This document shows positions 1 to 12,700 of a DNA stretch of 64,000 nucleotides, piece by piece. A program made the translations under genes and the position numbers. The first letter of the stretch is position 1, and each line of letters begins with the position of its first letter. The notes beneath the pieces are model-generated. The model made no database searches, had not been told where the DNA came from, and worked only from the letters and a program-made list of their open reading frames with translations. The stretch covers positions 8,398,417 through 8,462,416 of the forward strand of contig NC_045149.1 in NCBI RefSeq assembly GCF_008831285.2, given 5' to 3'. The DNA is from Nymphaea colorata (taxonomy: Eukaryota; Streptophyta; Magnoliopsida; Nymphaeales; Nymphaeaceae).

Positions 1-827
1 CATGAGAAGGTGAAACAATCTTTTATTTCATTATTAAATCATGCTCTTTCTTTTCTTGGATGTAGCCTTGTTTCGGTTTCTTTTGTTTTCTCTCATCTTC
101 ATCTCCTCATGGCCATATGAGATAGCTCTCGATCTCTATTTTAGAGTCACGAGGTTATACTCGAGTGAACCGGGAGCATGAGAAGATGAGATGATATTTT
201 ATTTTACTATTGAATCAAACTCTCTTTCTTTCCTTGAATATTGCTTTATTTCAAGGTATTGTCCTTGCATAGTTATTTGATTTTTCCTATTTATACGTGA
301 ATGCATGGTGAGAATGAGAGCGTGGTTTGGGACTCTTTATTCTTGTGCTAATTCCCCGAAAATGTACATATTAATATGCATTTGCATATCATTTTGCGTT
401 AGTTTCCTTTTGACCATCCATTTAGAAACCCTAATGAGCATCTTATTGTATAGTTTGATCTTCTTCCATACCCGACGGTGGAAGTAGCAAATTCCCTTGT
501 GACAAACCAAATAATAACATTCTATGTTTATATATAAATCATATTTTGCAAATGATTTTCAAAAGCAAATACCTTCTCTAATGTAGCTATGGAGACTTAG
601 CTTAGGCTCTTGCATGAGTCCAAGCTCCCCTCCGGCCTACATCAAAATTGAAGTCGGTTATTTTTCATTTCTTGATTTTTAATCTCATGTAGATATGTAT
701 GTATATATATGTTATATGCATATATGTGCACATGATGATTTTTTTTTTCTCTCTCTATGTTTTCACATTTTATTTTACAAATTTTCATATACATATGAAT
801 GCATATATACATGTGTTCAATTTTCTC

Positions 828-885
<58 letters not shown>

Positions 886-1824
886 GTGTGTGTGTGTGTG
901 TATTCCTCTTGTTCTTTCTCTCTCTATTTAAGTTTAAGACTTCATCTTTAAAAGGTTATACAAATATGTATACATTCATATAGAGAATATATATCTCCTC
1001 CTATTTCAAAATCTTCTATCTAGTGATCTTTGAAGTCTCTTTCTCTTTCTCTCATTATTTTTGTGAGTATTTCACATCTTCCATCCTTTTTAACATTTTC
1101 CTCTCATGATTTTTTATGTTTACCGACTTCACTTAGGCTAAAATTCAAGTAATGACCCAATCTTGGATTCATGCTTGATGGTCTACAACCTCAATCTATT
1201 TTCAAAAACTTTTTCTTCTTATATATAATATTCATCAAAACAAAAACCTTAGATGTATGTTATGGTAGGAAGAATCTTAGATCAAACTTATGGTAGAAAT
1301 GAATGATTTTTCTTTTCAATCATATATGATCAATGTATTCATGGATTCTCACCCAATTAATTTCACTTATGATCACAAGCATATCTCTAAAAGAACTTAA
1401 ACGAGATCAGATGAAACTCTAACTAGGTGGTTACCGAATTGGAGCAAAACCTCAAACGTACTTAAAGTCTTAAGAGAACACCAAAGTGATTCCCAAAATG
1501 ATTCTCCAAGCTTTGCAAATGATATTTACAAAGATTTTCCAATTCTAGTTTTCCTCAAAATGGTTCACATTCTCAAGCAATTCTTCAAAAATTTGAAACA
1601 CCAAACTTTCAATATTCTTCCACACAACATGTAGAAAATATGTTTAAGCAAAAATGAAATGCATCAATAATAAACATAGCCCTTGGGTTGATTACTCCCG
1701 GTAAAGGCATCGGGAACGGTCAATCCTCGTACCGACGGGCGAGTCCCTTTCTTTCCTATTTCAAAACAAAAATCTCATTTGTTCTAGAGCACTCAAAATA
1801 CCAAAAATTTTGGGGATACGAACA
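1..1824 (+). mobile_element. Right part of a family-B LTR, cut by the window edge
   Basis: This stretch aligns by eye, base for base over long runs, with the second half of the solo LTR at 50769-54173. Shared landmarks include the AGAAGATGAGATGATATTTT motif near 190, GAATGAGAGYGTGGTTTG near 312, and a 3' block with CTCGTACCGACGGGCG near 1725. It ends in ...GATACGAACA at 1824, matching the ...GATGCAAACA end of the solo LTR. What follows is not a recognisable tRNA primer site, so this is more likely a 3' LTR or a solo LTR than a 5' LTR; the left half lies outside the window. It has no coding capacity. A (TA)n(TG)n tract lies inside it. Confidence 0.8.
833..901. repeat. (TA)n followed by (TG)n microsatellite
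   Basis: An uninterrupted AT alternation of about 48 bases is followed by CATATG and a TG run. The corresponding part of the solo LTR at 50769-54173 lacks the expansion, so it arose in this copy. Confidence 0.9.
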
Positions 1825-2159
1825 AAAAGATAACACTCAAACCACTAAAATTGCATCTGGAGGAGATCATGCTCATGCCAACAACATCAGACCCAAAATT
1901 ATAGCTAACAGAGATCATGCCCATACCAAAGATAACGACGATCTTAGTATGGCAATGATCTTAGAAAAAGAAGAAACATATGATCTTGTAAATAAATCAA
2001 ACCCCAAGAAATGTGGAACTGATAAACATGCAAATTGAATATAAATGAAATCTCTTCTCGTGTGAAAAATAACAAGAAAGAGATATTTCCTATCTTGGAT
2101 GTAGACTAAAAGTCAAACCACATTAAACCATGTAACCTGAAACCTATCAACCTCTTCAG
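1825..2159. other. Stretch without a recognised gene
   Basis: About 335 bases between the LTR end and the copia remnant. It has one open frame in the LTR-spanning direction and an internal near-repeat of GAGATCATGCYCAT at about 1863 and 1912. I see no family match and treat the open frame as chance. Confidence 0.5.
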
Positions 2160-3670
2160 TCAACTCTTCATCTTTTTGTTTTTTGTTTACTAGTAGCCAC
2201 AAGAGGATTGTCCACACTTTTGGATCCCAACATCCCTGTGTCTTTTAATAGATTCAAAATATATTTTATTTGACATAAAAACACACCTTTATATGAGTGT
2301 GCTATCTCAATACCCAGAAAATACATCAACTTTCCTAGATCATTGATCTCAAACTTGGCATGAAGTGTACTTTTTACCACTTGAATCAATTGTATGTCAT
2401 CTCCTATCACTATGATATCATCAGCGTAGATCAATAATAACATAGTGCCCCTATTAATACAATATATGAGCAAGGTTTAGTCAGTTGTGTGGTGTTTGAA
2501 TCCCATTTCAATAAGGACACTACTGAACTTCAAAAATCATGAGTGATGAGATTGTTTTAAGTTATATATTGATTTTTGAAGCTTACAATCCTTTCCAGTG
2601 CCATGAGTGTAACCTGGTGGAGGATTCATGTAGACTTCCTCTTCTAATTCTTCATGAAGAGTTGTTCTACACATCAATTTTTATTTGCAGCCACAAATAG
2701 TAAAATTCATGTGAGGAAGTCATTTTGGCAACCAGAGCAAAGGTCTTAGTGAAGTCGATTCATTCTCTCTATGTATACCCTTTTGCAATGAGTCTTGCCT
2801 TGTATCGTTCGATTGATCCATCACTGTTAAATTTGGTTTTATATATCTAATGACATCCAACTACAGTCTTTCCAAGGGGTAGCTGCATCATGGTCCAAGA
2901 TTTATTTTTTTCTAATGCTTTCAACTCCTCATTCACAATGGCTTGCCACTTAGAATCTTTGCGTGCTTCCTCACATGATGACGGTACACCGTGAGCACAT
3001 GCACTTGCCATACATGCTCTATAGCCCAGTTTTGACACATGATTCATCACTTTTCTTTGTGTTCCCTCCCATTGAATCATGGAACAAACGGTGTTGAAGG
3101 AGGGCAGTGGTGATATCATTAAAATTTGATTCCTAAATTGTTCATAATCAGGCCCTAAACTAGCGAGAAGCTTAAATACTTTGTCTTCTTCAAAGGGCAC
3201 TTGGGAGATATCATCAGTAGGTTGGCAATATTGCTGCAGTTCGTCGAACATCCCACGCAATGTCCCAACATACATGTTGAATGACTTATCTTCACGATTA
3301 AAAGTCTAAATTTCTTGCTGTAGTTCATACACTCTAGCAAGGTTGTATTAATTTCCATACAGTTCACTGCATACCAAATTTCTTTTGCGGTGTTCCGATA
3401 CATGTGACCCCTGGAGATCTCAGGAACCATGGAATTTAACAACCAGCCAATAACAGTGTCATTTTCTGATTCCCATCTCTAAAACACAGGATCTGATGGG
3501 TCGGGCTGTTTGTATTTTCCAGTATTATACCCGAATTTTGACTTCCCACTTAAAAATAACTTCACAGATTTGGACCAGCTTAGATAATCCGTACCCGTAA
3601 AAGGCTTAGTAACTTCCATACCCATTACAGATTTGGACCAGCTTAGATAATCCGTACCCAAGCCATTTTA
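2160..3670 (-). mobile_element. Ty1/copia remnant: gag fused to RT by internal deletion
   Basis: Read on the minus strand, 3661 to about 3050 gives a copia gag of the UBN2 type in several frames (GTDYLSWSKSVKLFL near 3590). Within the same reading frame at about 3020-2847 it passes straight into the start of the copia reverse transcriptase (DSKWQAIVNEELKALEKNKSW). The RT palm follows at 2473-2168 with the YADDI form of the catalytic motif and an LGKLMYFLGIEI segment. Protease and integrase are missing between gag and RT, so this is a deletion derivative. Frameshifts and stops break the reading frame, and no LTRs are evident at its ends. The gag start carries a local duplication of about 60 bp (copies near 3566 and 3627). 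Confidence 0.8.
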
Positions 3671-4059
3671 TAAAACGAGATTGGTAACATCATTGTCATT
3701 GATGCTGGTTTTTCCCAATCTCATGAAGACATTATGTTACTTTTGGGGAAAAAGGAAAAAAGGAGACAGCCTTGCGTTAGTCTGACACGATAGATCGATT
3801 CATCTATCAATCCATTCATTTGCCATTTTCTTTTCAGCAACCAGTTGTCTTCTAAAGGGATCAAGATGAAAAGCTATGTCAAGAAATAACACGCTCTTAC
3901 CCGTAAAAGGCTTAGTAACTTCCATACAGCTTAGATAATGGCCCAACGCCCAGGCTTATTCTCTGCCGATAGGTCATGCATCAATTTAGAAAGGACTGGA
4001 GATATATCTTTTTTGAATTAGTCAAACTCAGATGTTTGCAAGGCCAGCTCTTGATGAAT
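3671..4059. other. Rearranged copia-derived spacer
   Basis: About 390 bases with no usable reading frame. A third scrambled copy of the gag-start segment GTAAAAGGCTTAGTAACTTC lies near 3903, directly followed by AGCTTAGATAAT from a neighbouring part of gag. This points to local rearrangement of the adjacent copia piece. Confidence 0.5.
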
Positions 4060-5310
4060 CATATGCAAGACAAATACGTATCTTTCATTGAAGATAAGAC
4101 TCATATCTTATGGATATTTTTTCTCAAAAATAAAAGTTGAAGTTTTCTCAAGATTTTTCAAGAATTCTACGACATGGTGCACACTCAATATGGAGTTAAA
4201 ATAAAAGAAAAAAACTATAATCTGATAATGGAGGGGAATATGTAAATTAAAAATTTGAAGAGTCATGAAAAGAAAAGGGATACAACCCCCATACACTTGT
4301 ACTGGCACCCCTCAACAAAATATATGTGCAGAGAGAAAAAAATATACAGCTCCTTACTATTTCCCATTCTTGGATGATCTATATGAACAATCCTTAATGT
4401 TTTTGGGCAGATGCCATGGGTACTGCCTATTACCTTACCAACAGAATTTCAAGCTCGATAATTGAAAATTAGGTTCCGTTAGAACTTCTTTTACAAAGAT
4501 CTATTTGTATTCGACATCTAAAGGTATTTGGATGCAAGTGTTTTGTGCACATATAGGAAAAGTTTAGAAAATAAAATTGAAAAACACACCTTGAAATGCA
4601 TTTTCCTTGGTTATTCCAGCAGAAAGAAGAGATACAAGTGCTTTGATTCTAGCTAAAAAAATATGTTTGTGACTAGTGACATCAAGTTCTTTGAGAGTGA
4701 ACCTTTCTATGAAGTACCAAGTCAGGGGGAGACCAAATGTTTGGCAGATGATCCAGCTCTCAGCAATTCACTTCGATTAGTTGATATTTTTGAAAGCACT
4801 ATCACCAGTGACCAAAATCAACTACTTGCTAGTAATCCTACTAGGATTTAAAAATGAAAACCTAAGCAGTGCTGCTCAACCATCTTCAATAAGCAAAACA
4901 AATTCTGAAATGAACTCCCAAAACCAAGTTGTGGAACAAAACCAAGCAACCAATCAACACCTTAGGTGATCAATATATACTTCTAAACCACCATCTAAAT
5001 TGATTGAATTTTATACCTACTTATCATCTCAACATAATCACACCATGGTTAAATTCCTCACCCTTGACAACATCTTATGTCCTATGTTTTAAATGTCTAC
5101 TCTCACCAAGAGCCCAAAACCTATGATGAAGCTATGAAGGAAGACCTGGCAGAATTAAAAAAAATTCAGACTTGGGACTTAGTTTCACTGCTGAAAGGAA
5201 AAAAGAAAGTCATCGGGTGTAAATGGGTGGACATGAAAAAACACCACAGTGATGGAACCATTAACCGTTTTAAGGCATGTCGAGTAGCAAAAGTGTTTGC
5301 TCAGCATTGA
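4060..5310 (+). mobile_element. Ty1/copia remnant: integrase end and RT start
   Basis: Plus-strand fragments in changing frames match copia integrase and the start of RT. Near 4170 the translation gives the integrase context VHTQYGVK, followed by a degenerate SDNGGEY-like motif. Near 4295 a TGTPQQN-x-AERK motif marks the end of the catalytic core. Around 4560-4660 a FLGYSSRKKRYKCF segment is the usual integrase C-terminal end. From 5077 an open frame gives EPKTYDEAMKEDLAELKKIQTWDLV and then IGCKWV, the standard copia RT entry. Stops and frameshifts are frequent, so it is inactive. It faces the minus-strand RT-RNaseH piece just downstream. Confidence 0.75.
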
Positions 5311-5374
5311 TTATTACAAAATTAAAAATTTTTTCCCTTGGAACTGATTTTCATATCATTGTGCATTGGATCAT

Positions 5375-6310
5375 TTATTGCTTCCTTCTTTTAAACTTCA
5401 ACCATGTTTCTTCCATATTTGACTTGATCCAAGAACATAAATTGATTTTGCAAGATTGGCATGAATAACAGATGAGCAGGATCGGAAACCTTATTCTAAC
5501 GTGCCCCTTTGATCCAATCTCCATTTTAATGACATTTAATAGTTCCTTAAGATGATCAAACCTTGGTCCTGGCAATGGCTTAGTGAAAATATCAGCTAAC
5601 TGTTTTTTCTGACTGAACTCAATTTTATTGTCTGCCACCTTCTCTTTGACAAAATGATTGTCAATTTCTAGGTGCTTCGTTTGTGCATGGAATACTGGAT
5701 TTGCCGCCAAATATGTTGCTCCAATGTTGTTGCACCACAAAATTGGTTTTTCCTTAAACTGAATTTCTAGATCTTTCATCAAGTTATCTAGCCACATCAC
5801 TTCTGAAAGGTCTCCTGAAATAGCCTTGTACTCTTCCTCTGTGCTAGATTTTGCCACTGTCTATTGTTTGGTAGATCTCCAAAATATGACATTGCATCCA
5901 ATTTTTGTAACATAACCACTAGTGGATCTTTGGTCATCTAAGCACCTAGCCAAATCTGTGTGAAAGTAAGCAGATAAAATGAAATAATTATATTTTGATA
6001 TTTCAAATCAATGCTGCATGGTACCTTTAAGATATCGTAAAGTCTTTTTGACACGAGTCCAATGAGAAGTAGGCTTGTGCATGAATTGGGAAGCTTTATT
6101 TACTGCAAAAGTATAACCTATGTCTGTGAAAGTAACAAACTGAAGTGCCCCCACTATATGCATGCACTGAGTTTTAATGTCAAATTTTTCACCATCTTGT
6201 TTAAATAGTGTAACATTTGGAGAAGCAGGCGTAACACAAGATTTTGCGTTCTCCATGTTTGCTCGCCTTAAAATATCTATGATATATTTTCCCTACAAGA
6301 GAAAAAAATG
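5375..6310 (-). mobile_element. Ty1/copia remnant: RT end and RNase H
   Basis: On the minus strand, 6310-6008 encodes the RT-RNaseH connection of copia pol (KYIIDILRR region, then VGALQFVTFTDIGY and LRYLKGT). After a break, 5857-5375 encodes RNase H: SSTEEEYKAI, the IL-x-CNNIGA motif and KQLADIFTKPL near the C terminus, all canonical for copia. The stop is followed by unrelated sequence. It lies tail-to-tail with the plus-strand integrase-RT piece (4060-5310). The two could be halves of one element separated by an inversion, or two nested elements. There are several frame breaks. Confidence 0.8.
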
Positions 6311-7030
6311 CTAATGGACCCATCTATAATATTGAGGCATGGAGTGTAGACAATGAAATGATTTGGGGAATTCCACTTGATAAGACCCAAGTCAACAAAA
6401 GCATTTTGTGAATGAACTATAAAAGTTGTGTTATATATAAGCCTCAGCAGAGCAAACGCCAACCGACTTGGGCAGTCTAATTTAATTTCTTTTTTTTTAA
6501 AGAATAGTGAGGCATCGGGCTCCCCTTTGACCAGGGGAAAGGCTGATGCCTCCCCTTACTCCAATCCCTCTCCCTAGCCGGCGGCACAGATCAGCTGTCC
6601 ATTTAATTAAAAATGTTGGAGCCATAATAACTAAAAATACCTTCCTCTTTTTTTAACATATAGTAACTTAAGAAGCATTGTTGGGGTATGCACAATCATC
6701 AACCTTTCTATTGATCAGATTTTTTTTAGCAAAAAAAAAAAAGTAACATTTGAAACCATTAAAGAAACACACCTTATAAAATGTGAGCTTAGTATTAGAT
6801 TTTCACATTTTTTTCAATTCTATAAGTTTTGATAGCCAATATATATTAAAATTTAACAACTCTGACTAAAAAACCAAAATGATATATACAATTTAGTCCC
6901 TGCTCGATGCCAAATGTTATCAGATAACTAAAATTTAACATAGTATCACTAAAAATAGTTGTCAAACTAACATTATCCATGGTGAAAATGTTTTTAATTT
7001 TAGGTATTGAATGTCTGCTATATAGTAGGA
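6311..7030. other. Stretch without a recognised gene
   Basis: AT-rich sequence with homopolymer T and A runs and a short GC-richer patch at about 6510-6600. No coding, RNA or terminal-repeat signal stands out. Confidence 0.5.

Positions 7031-7088
<58 letters not shown>
7031..7088. repeat. (CT)n microsatellite
   Basis: A nearly pure CT run of about 58 bases directly precedes the GC-rich 5' region of the LINE. A shorter CT run closes the LINE near 13206-13226. Confidence 0.9.
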
Positions 7089-7090
<2 letters not shown>

Positions 7091-7404
7091 CTTTCAGGTG
7101 CTCCCCGTGCTTGCATGCTTCCAGCCCCCGTCACCACCGCTTTCTCCCCTACCGGCACTCTCCACCTTCACCGCCAATTTCTCTCTAACCGGCGACGCCC
7201 ACCACAATCATACAGTCCCCAAGCACCGCTCTCTTTGTTCCTCTCTCACTCGCTCTCGGGTGCTCCCTATGCTTGCGTGCTTTCAGCCCCCCTCACCACT
7301 GCTCGCTCCCCTGCCAGCGCTCTCCACCTTCACCGCCAATTTCTCTCCAGCCAGCGATGCCCACCACCATCGTCATGTTCCCAAGCACTGGTCCACCTTG
7401 CAGC
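7081..7404 (+). repeat. 162-bp tandem duplication at the 5' end of the LINE
   Basis: GGTGCTCCC at 7097 and at 7259 begin two units with the same order of landmarks: TTGCRTGCTTYCAGCCCCC, CTCTCCACCTTCACCGCCAA, and CCCAAGCAC. The period is 162 bp and a CT-rich lead-in is included in each unit. The position, directly upstream of the LINE body, makes these candidate 5' UTR promoter monomers. Confidence 0.75.
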
Positions 7405-9720
7405 ACCACCCCACCACTCGCAGCACCGTCGTTTGACTGTTTGTAGTGTTGCCTGAGTGCCTGGTGACCGGTGCCTCCACCGTTTCTGCAACCCGTATTT
7501 TCCCTCATTGTTTCTCTCACCAGTGACCTCTCCTGTCGAAGGGCTCAGGTTGATATATGATGCAGGTGGTGAGACGGTGTCATTGAATCAACATTTTCTA
7601 TGGTTCCAGCATACGGTGGAGCCCTTCGTCCTTTGCCACGGCTAGTGCTTGCGGGGCTGGTTTGACGTCTACCTTTTGGCAGAATTTACTGCAGCGGCAT
7701 TGCTATGGCCCTGTTGGGCAGTTTTTCAACTTCGGCAGCCTGAGTTCCTTTGGCTGGAGCTGTTTTTCCCTTGAGCTTGGTAATGTTTGAGGCTGCCTAT
7801 TAACAGTTTGACACAATGTCTTCTTATCAGTTGTATTGAGAATGCTCGAGCAGTGAAGGGCAACTATTTGGTGTTACCGGTAGTGGTATTGGTGTTCTAG
7901 TGTTGATGCAGCATTGGCAGTATTCGTGGGTCAGCTTTGGCTTTTTGAGGGTTTCTTTTGCTACTCGGTCCTCCTTCAGTGCCTTGGTCTCACGTTGCAT
8001 TAAGTTGTGCCTCACCAACTTGTGGGGCCGTGCTCAGCTTAGGCTTTGAGCGGGTCTGAAGGCAGCTACCCTTGGCAGTGGGTGGACACACATGTGTTCT
8101 TGGCATCATTACTTTTGACCCACCTCTTTTTTCTTACTCACGATTGTGTTGGCCATCCGGAGGCTTCTTCTTTTTTCTTCGCTGCGGTGCGTCTTGGCCC
8201 CCGTCTTTGCCCATAGAGAGGGTGAGGGGCCTGGGAAAGTCAGGTGACATGACCACCCTCCCTCCTCCTCCACCTTCGCGGCCGCTGCACGAGGCATGGG
8301 TTGGTGGTCCCAGTCTTTGTGGTATTCGGCCAGGTAACGGCCTTCCCCCTTAATCGCTTGCTTTGTCGTGTTGCTGTCAGTTTTCTTTGCTCGCCTGAGG
8401 GGGCCCATCAGGCTTTGGCTTTATCATTCAGTTGGCAGTCTACCATCTTCAATTGTGTTTTTGCCAGCTCGCTTCAGCTACTTGATGCTTGCAGCCTCTT
8501 CCAAGCATTCCTCCCAACCGCACGCTGTGAGTTTCTCCTATTGCAGATGGGTGACTGTTCCTTGTGGCTGAGGCACCCCAAGGTGGTCTCTGTTGGTCGG
8601 GCGAACCCCTCAGCTTTGTGTCCCCTCTTCTCATCTTGCTTCCAGGCTTCGTCACCTCCGCCATCCGAGCTCCCGCCCTTGCTTCCCTCACTGTTGGAGC
8701 CGACCTTGCCTACTCGATGGAGCCCTGCTTGCTCTCCGCCGCGCTTCCCTGAAGTACCCTGCATTTCCCTTCCTTTTTCTCCTTTGAGGGCTGGCGGTTC
8801 GCGCTCGTCTACCTCTAGATGCCCCGACCCAATGCTGCTAGTCACTCCATCTGCTCTTGGCGACATCCGGTCTTTTGTGCCTACAGTCGGCCACCGGGCC
8901 GTTGGATAGTTTGCCACCTTGTGCGCCGGTGGTCCCGCCTTCTTCAGTCTCCCCTGCTTATTTGTGTGCCCCCGTGCTCCTGTCGTCTGAAGGTCACCCC
9001 CTTGAGGCCATTATTGTTGTTCACTCTTCTTCGACTGCGGCTTCAGTTGCCTTGGCTTCTATCCATGGATCACCCGCAGTCAGCTCATTCCTCTCCACTG
9101 CCTTTACCTTGCTTTTCAACCTTGTAACCAGCACCCCTTTGCCCCCGCTACCAACAAAAACCACCTCCTTCGCCCAACTGCTCCGGTCCTCTTCTGTTTG
9201 CATTGACTGAAGTATTTCCACCTAGCTGCATTCCCTGCTTGCTTTGCTCCCTACACTCAGTCGCAGCTGCCTTTACACCCCTGCCTTTTTGCCTCTTTCC
9301 CCCACTAGCCTTCCCTCCCCCACATCCCTTATGTTGGCACTGCTTTCCCCACTCTGTGTTTCAGTTCTGCATCCAACCCTGTTACTCCATCCTCTCTTTC
9401 TTCTCCTGCTCGGTTGCCTGGTCCCACCACTAGACCTTCTATTTGTCCTCTCTCACCCAATAGGTTGCCGCCTGTTTCTCCTTTGTTAGATGCTATGTTG
9501 GGCATTTCTTTTCTGGATGTGGTTACCTCTTTTAGGGTCTCGCTTGTGCAAGAACAACTTGATTTTTTGCATTCATCATTTGTTGCCATTGTTGTGTCGG
9601 CCTCCCACTCCAGCCTTGCCAGGTTGCGGCAGAAATTGTGCAGGATCAGGGTTTCCACAGCCTCCATCCTCCCTCCTGGTGCTGCTAGGACGGCTAGGCG
9701 TGCGTCGCTTCACATGGTTT
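7405..9720 (+). mobile_element. LINE 5' region and probable ORF1 remnant
   Basis: GC-rich sequence quite unlike the flanking AT-rich DNA and continuous with the endonuclease-RT part of the LINE. Overlapping plus-strand frames give Pro/Ser/Leu-rich peptides, the longest from 8301 to 8909 and 8857 to 9210. I do not see the CCHC zinc knuckle expected in a plant L1 ORF1, and no frame is clearly ORF1. The assignment rests on position and base composition. The frames are broken, so no protein product is expected. Confidence 0.45.
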
Positions 9721-9724
9721 CCCT

Positions 9725-12700
9725 ATGAGGGTTGCTTGTTGGAATGTCCATGGCCTGAGTGTCCATTATCAGCATAGATACCTCTTTTCTAGGGTCTGTC
9801 AGCATGGGTCTTCCTTGTTTATCATCGTGGAGACCAAGCTATCTGTGGTATCTCATGCCTACGTCTATACTTTATTGCGTCAACCGTACTTTGGGTACCT
9901 TCTGGCTAATGGTGTTGCTAGTGGCATTCTGTTGGCTTGGTCTCCGCCTCTTGCAGGGGTTGTTCTGCATGCTGATAAGTTCCCTATTTCGACCATCTTC
10001 AATGGTCTCTGGCCCAATGGCCGGTCTTAGTTACGGCGATCTATGGCCCTTGCAATGGGGCCTTGCGTGACCAGTTGTGGACTGAGCTTCATCATGCTTG
10101 TGAGCTTCCTTCTTTACCATGGCTTTTGGCAGGGGGCTTCAATTGTCTCCTTAGTCCTAGGGACTCCTCCTCCCCTATCACTTCCGGTCCGTCTATGTCT
10201 GTCTTTCGCTCGTTCCTTGATGAGTTTAGCCTTTTTGACGTGCCTTTGAATAAAGGGAAGTTTACATGGTCTAACAATAGAAAGCCTCCCATTCTCCGGA
10301 GGCTGGGCCGTGTCTTCCTCTTGCCTGAGCTGTTCTTTGCTTTTCCCTCGTCGTCCTTGGTCTTAGGACCGAGACTTTTGTTTGATCATGCTCTGCTTCT
10401 TCTTTCACTTCTTCGAGGTGGGGCTGGAACCGGGCGAACCCGGTTTTGCTTTGAGCTTTGGTGGCTTCGGGATCAGTCCTTTATTGATGTCGTCCCTAGG
10501 TGGTGAGCTCACACTGTCAATGGTAGGTGGGCTGCTTTTAGGGTCTCGCATAAGCTACATTGCATAAGGAAGGAGGTTATTGCCTGGAAGCATATTTTTT
10601 GGAGCGGCAAATTTTCTATGGTGACCGTTTGGGATGAGGAGATCATGTCCCTCCAGCCTTCTGACAATTTTTCTGCAGATCAGTTTTCTCGTCTTCTTTG
10701 TCTCCAATGTCTTGCTCTGGAGTGGCAGATTAAGGAATCCATCCACTGGTAGCAGCGTTCTAGGTTGGGTTGCGTTTCACACGGAGACCGGAATTCTCAT
10801 TTCTTCCACTTGGCCGCCTCTCAATGATGCCATCAGGCGTTGCTCCAGTCCATGGTTATTGGGCATGGGGAATTTTTTGGTGATGACATCCTCCCGGCTT
10901 TGACCGCTCATTTATGTGATTTCTACTTTGAACCTCTTCGCATTCATGCCCCGCTACCAGACATTCACCTCTCATCCCTCTCTGTCTCTTGCGCGATCAC
11001 TCTTGAGTGGCCCTTCCTGCACCAAAAGATCAAGAATGCCATTTGGGCCCTCAGCTCGGGTAGGGCGCCTCGCATTGATGGTTTTTCTATTGAGTTTGTT
11101 TGCACTTTTTGGAAGGCTTGTAGCGTTGATGTGTTCGATTTTTGTGACGAATTTGCCTCCAACTCTGTCTTTCTTAAGGAGTTTAACCAAGTCACTTGCG
11201 TCTTGGTGCCTAAGCGCCTAACCCTAAAACATCAGCCACTGTCGCCTGATCTCTATCTTAGGCACTCCCTATAAGATTGTCGCAAGGTTGCTTTCCTTGC
11301 GACTTGCACTTGTTATGCCATCTATCATCAACCCCTTTCAGGTTCCGTTCATAAAGGGTCGGCGTTTGCATTATGTTGTTGTCCTAGCCAATGAGGTTGT
11401 TCATTCTCTTTACTGTTTGTGTCTTCTCTCCTTCATCCTTAAGTTGGACATTTCAAAGGCCTTTGATTCGGTTAGTTGGGAGTTCCTATCTGACCTACTC
11501 ACCCACTTAGCTTTTGGTCCATCGTTTCGGCAGGGGATCCTGTCGTTCATCACTGGGGCCCAGCTTGCGGTCTCCTTCAATGGGATGTGTGGCGAATTCT
11601 TTTGTCTTGGTCACGGCCTCCATTAGGGTTGTCCGCTATCACCATTGCTTTTCAACTGAGTTTCCGAGTACTTTTCTACCTTATTTTGTCACGCTGTAGT
11701 CGTTTTCATCACTCCACATTCACTCCCCCACTTGCAGGCTTCTCCACCCTCCAACATGCTAATGACTTTCTCCTGTTTGGCACTGCTTCTTGCCAACAGA
11801 TTGTGAGAACTTGGCTCATCCTTCAAGTTTTTGAGCTCGTCTCTGGTCTTTATATTAATTCCTCGAAGTGTCACTTTTGTCTCTTTCACGCAGATCTGGC
11901 CACGGTGCTTCTTGTAGAAGCTTGTTTTGGATGTAAGACTGCTAGCCGGCCTATGGACTACTTGGGTCTTTAGATTACGTTGTTGCCTCCTGCACCCTCT
12001 TTTTGGGATGGAGTGGAGCAGAAGCTGTTGGATCGCCTCTATTGTTGGCAGAGAAAGCTGTTTTCCCTCCCAAGGCGTATTACCCTTGCTAAGCATTGTC
12101 TTGCATCTATCTTTCTTCATGTCTTGGCGGTCTTTCAGCCTCCTGTGGTTGTACTGAGAAGGTTTGATAAAATCATTCATAACTTTATTTGGGATGGTGA
12201 TCGCCTTTCGGATTATCTTGTGCGTTGGGATATGGTTGCCTTTCTGCATCTTATTGAGGGTGCTGGGGTTACCAACCTTACTCAGATGTGTGACCCCTCT
12301 TTATGTTCTTGGTGGTGACATCTGGCAACTGAGCTTTCTCTCATCCCCATTTTCATTTGTTCCAAATATGACTTGTCTTTCCCTAGTGATTGGAATATTT
12401 TCATCTCTCACACCTCTCCTTCACACTTTTGGTGTGGCCTGCTTTCAGACCTTCTCCTCTTCCTCTGCCTTGCTGACCTCCCACCGCTTGCCCCCTCATC
12501 TTGGCCTCTTTCGTCTTCCCGTGAATTCACTTTTTCTTCTTGTTACTTGAACTCCTTTGGTTCTTCCGTTGCGTCGCTCCCACTCCGGTCCCTTTGGTCC
12601 CTCTCCTCGTGCCATTGCTTTTGCCTAGCTTCTCCATGCTGGTCACATCAACACTTTTGACTACCTACAACACCTTGGTTTTAGTTTAGCTAACCAATGT

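Noticed and set aside
695-983. Short frames rich in IYIYIY and CVCV
   Set aside because: They are translations of the TA/TG microsatellite inside an LTR.
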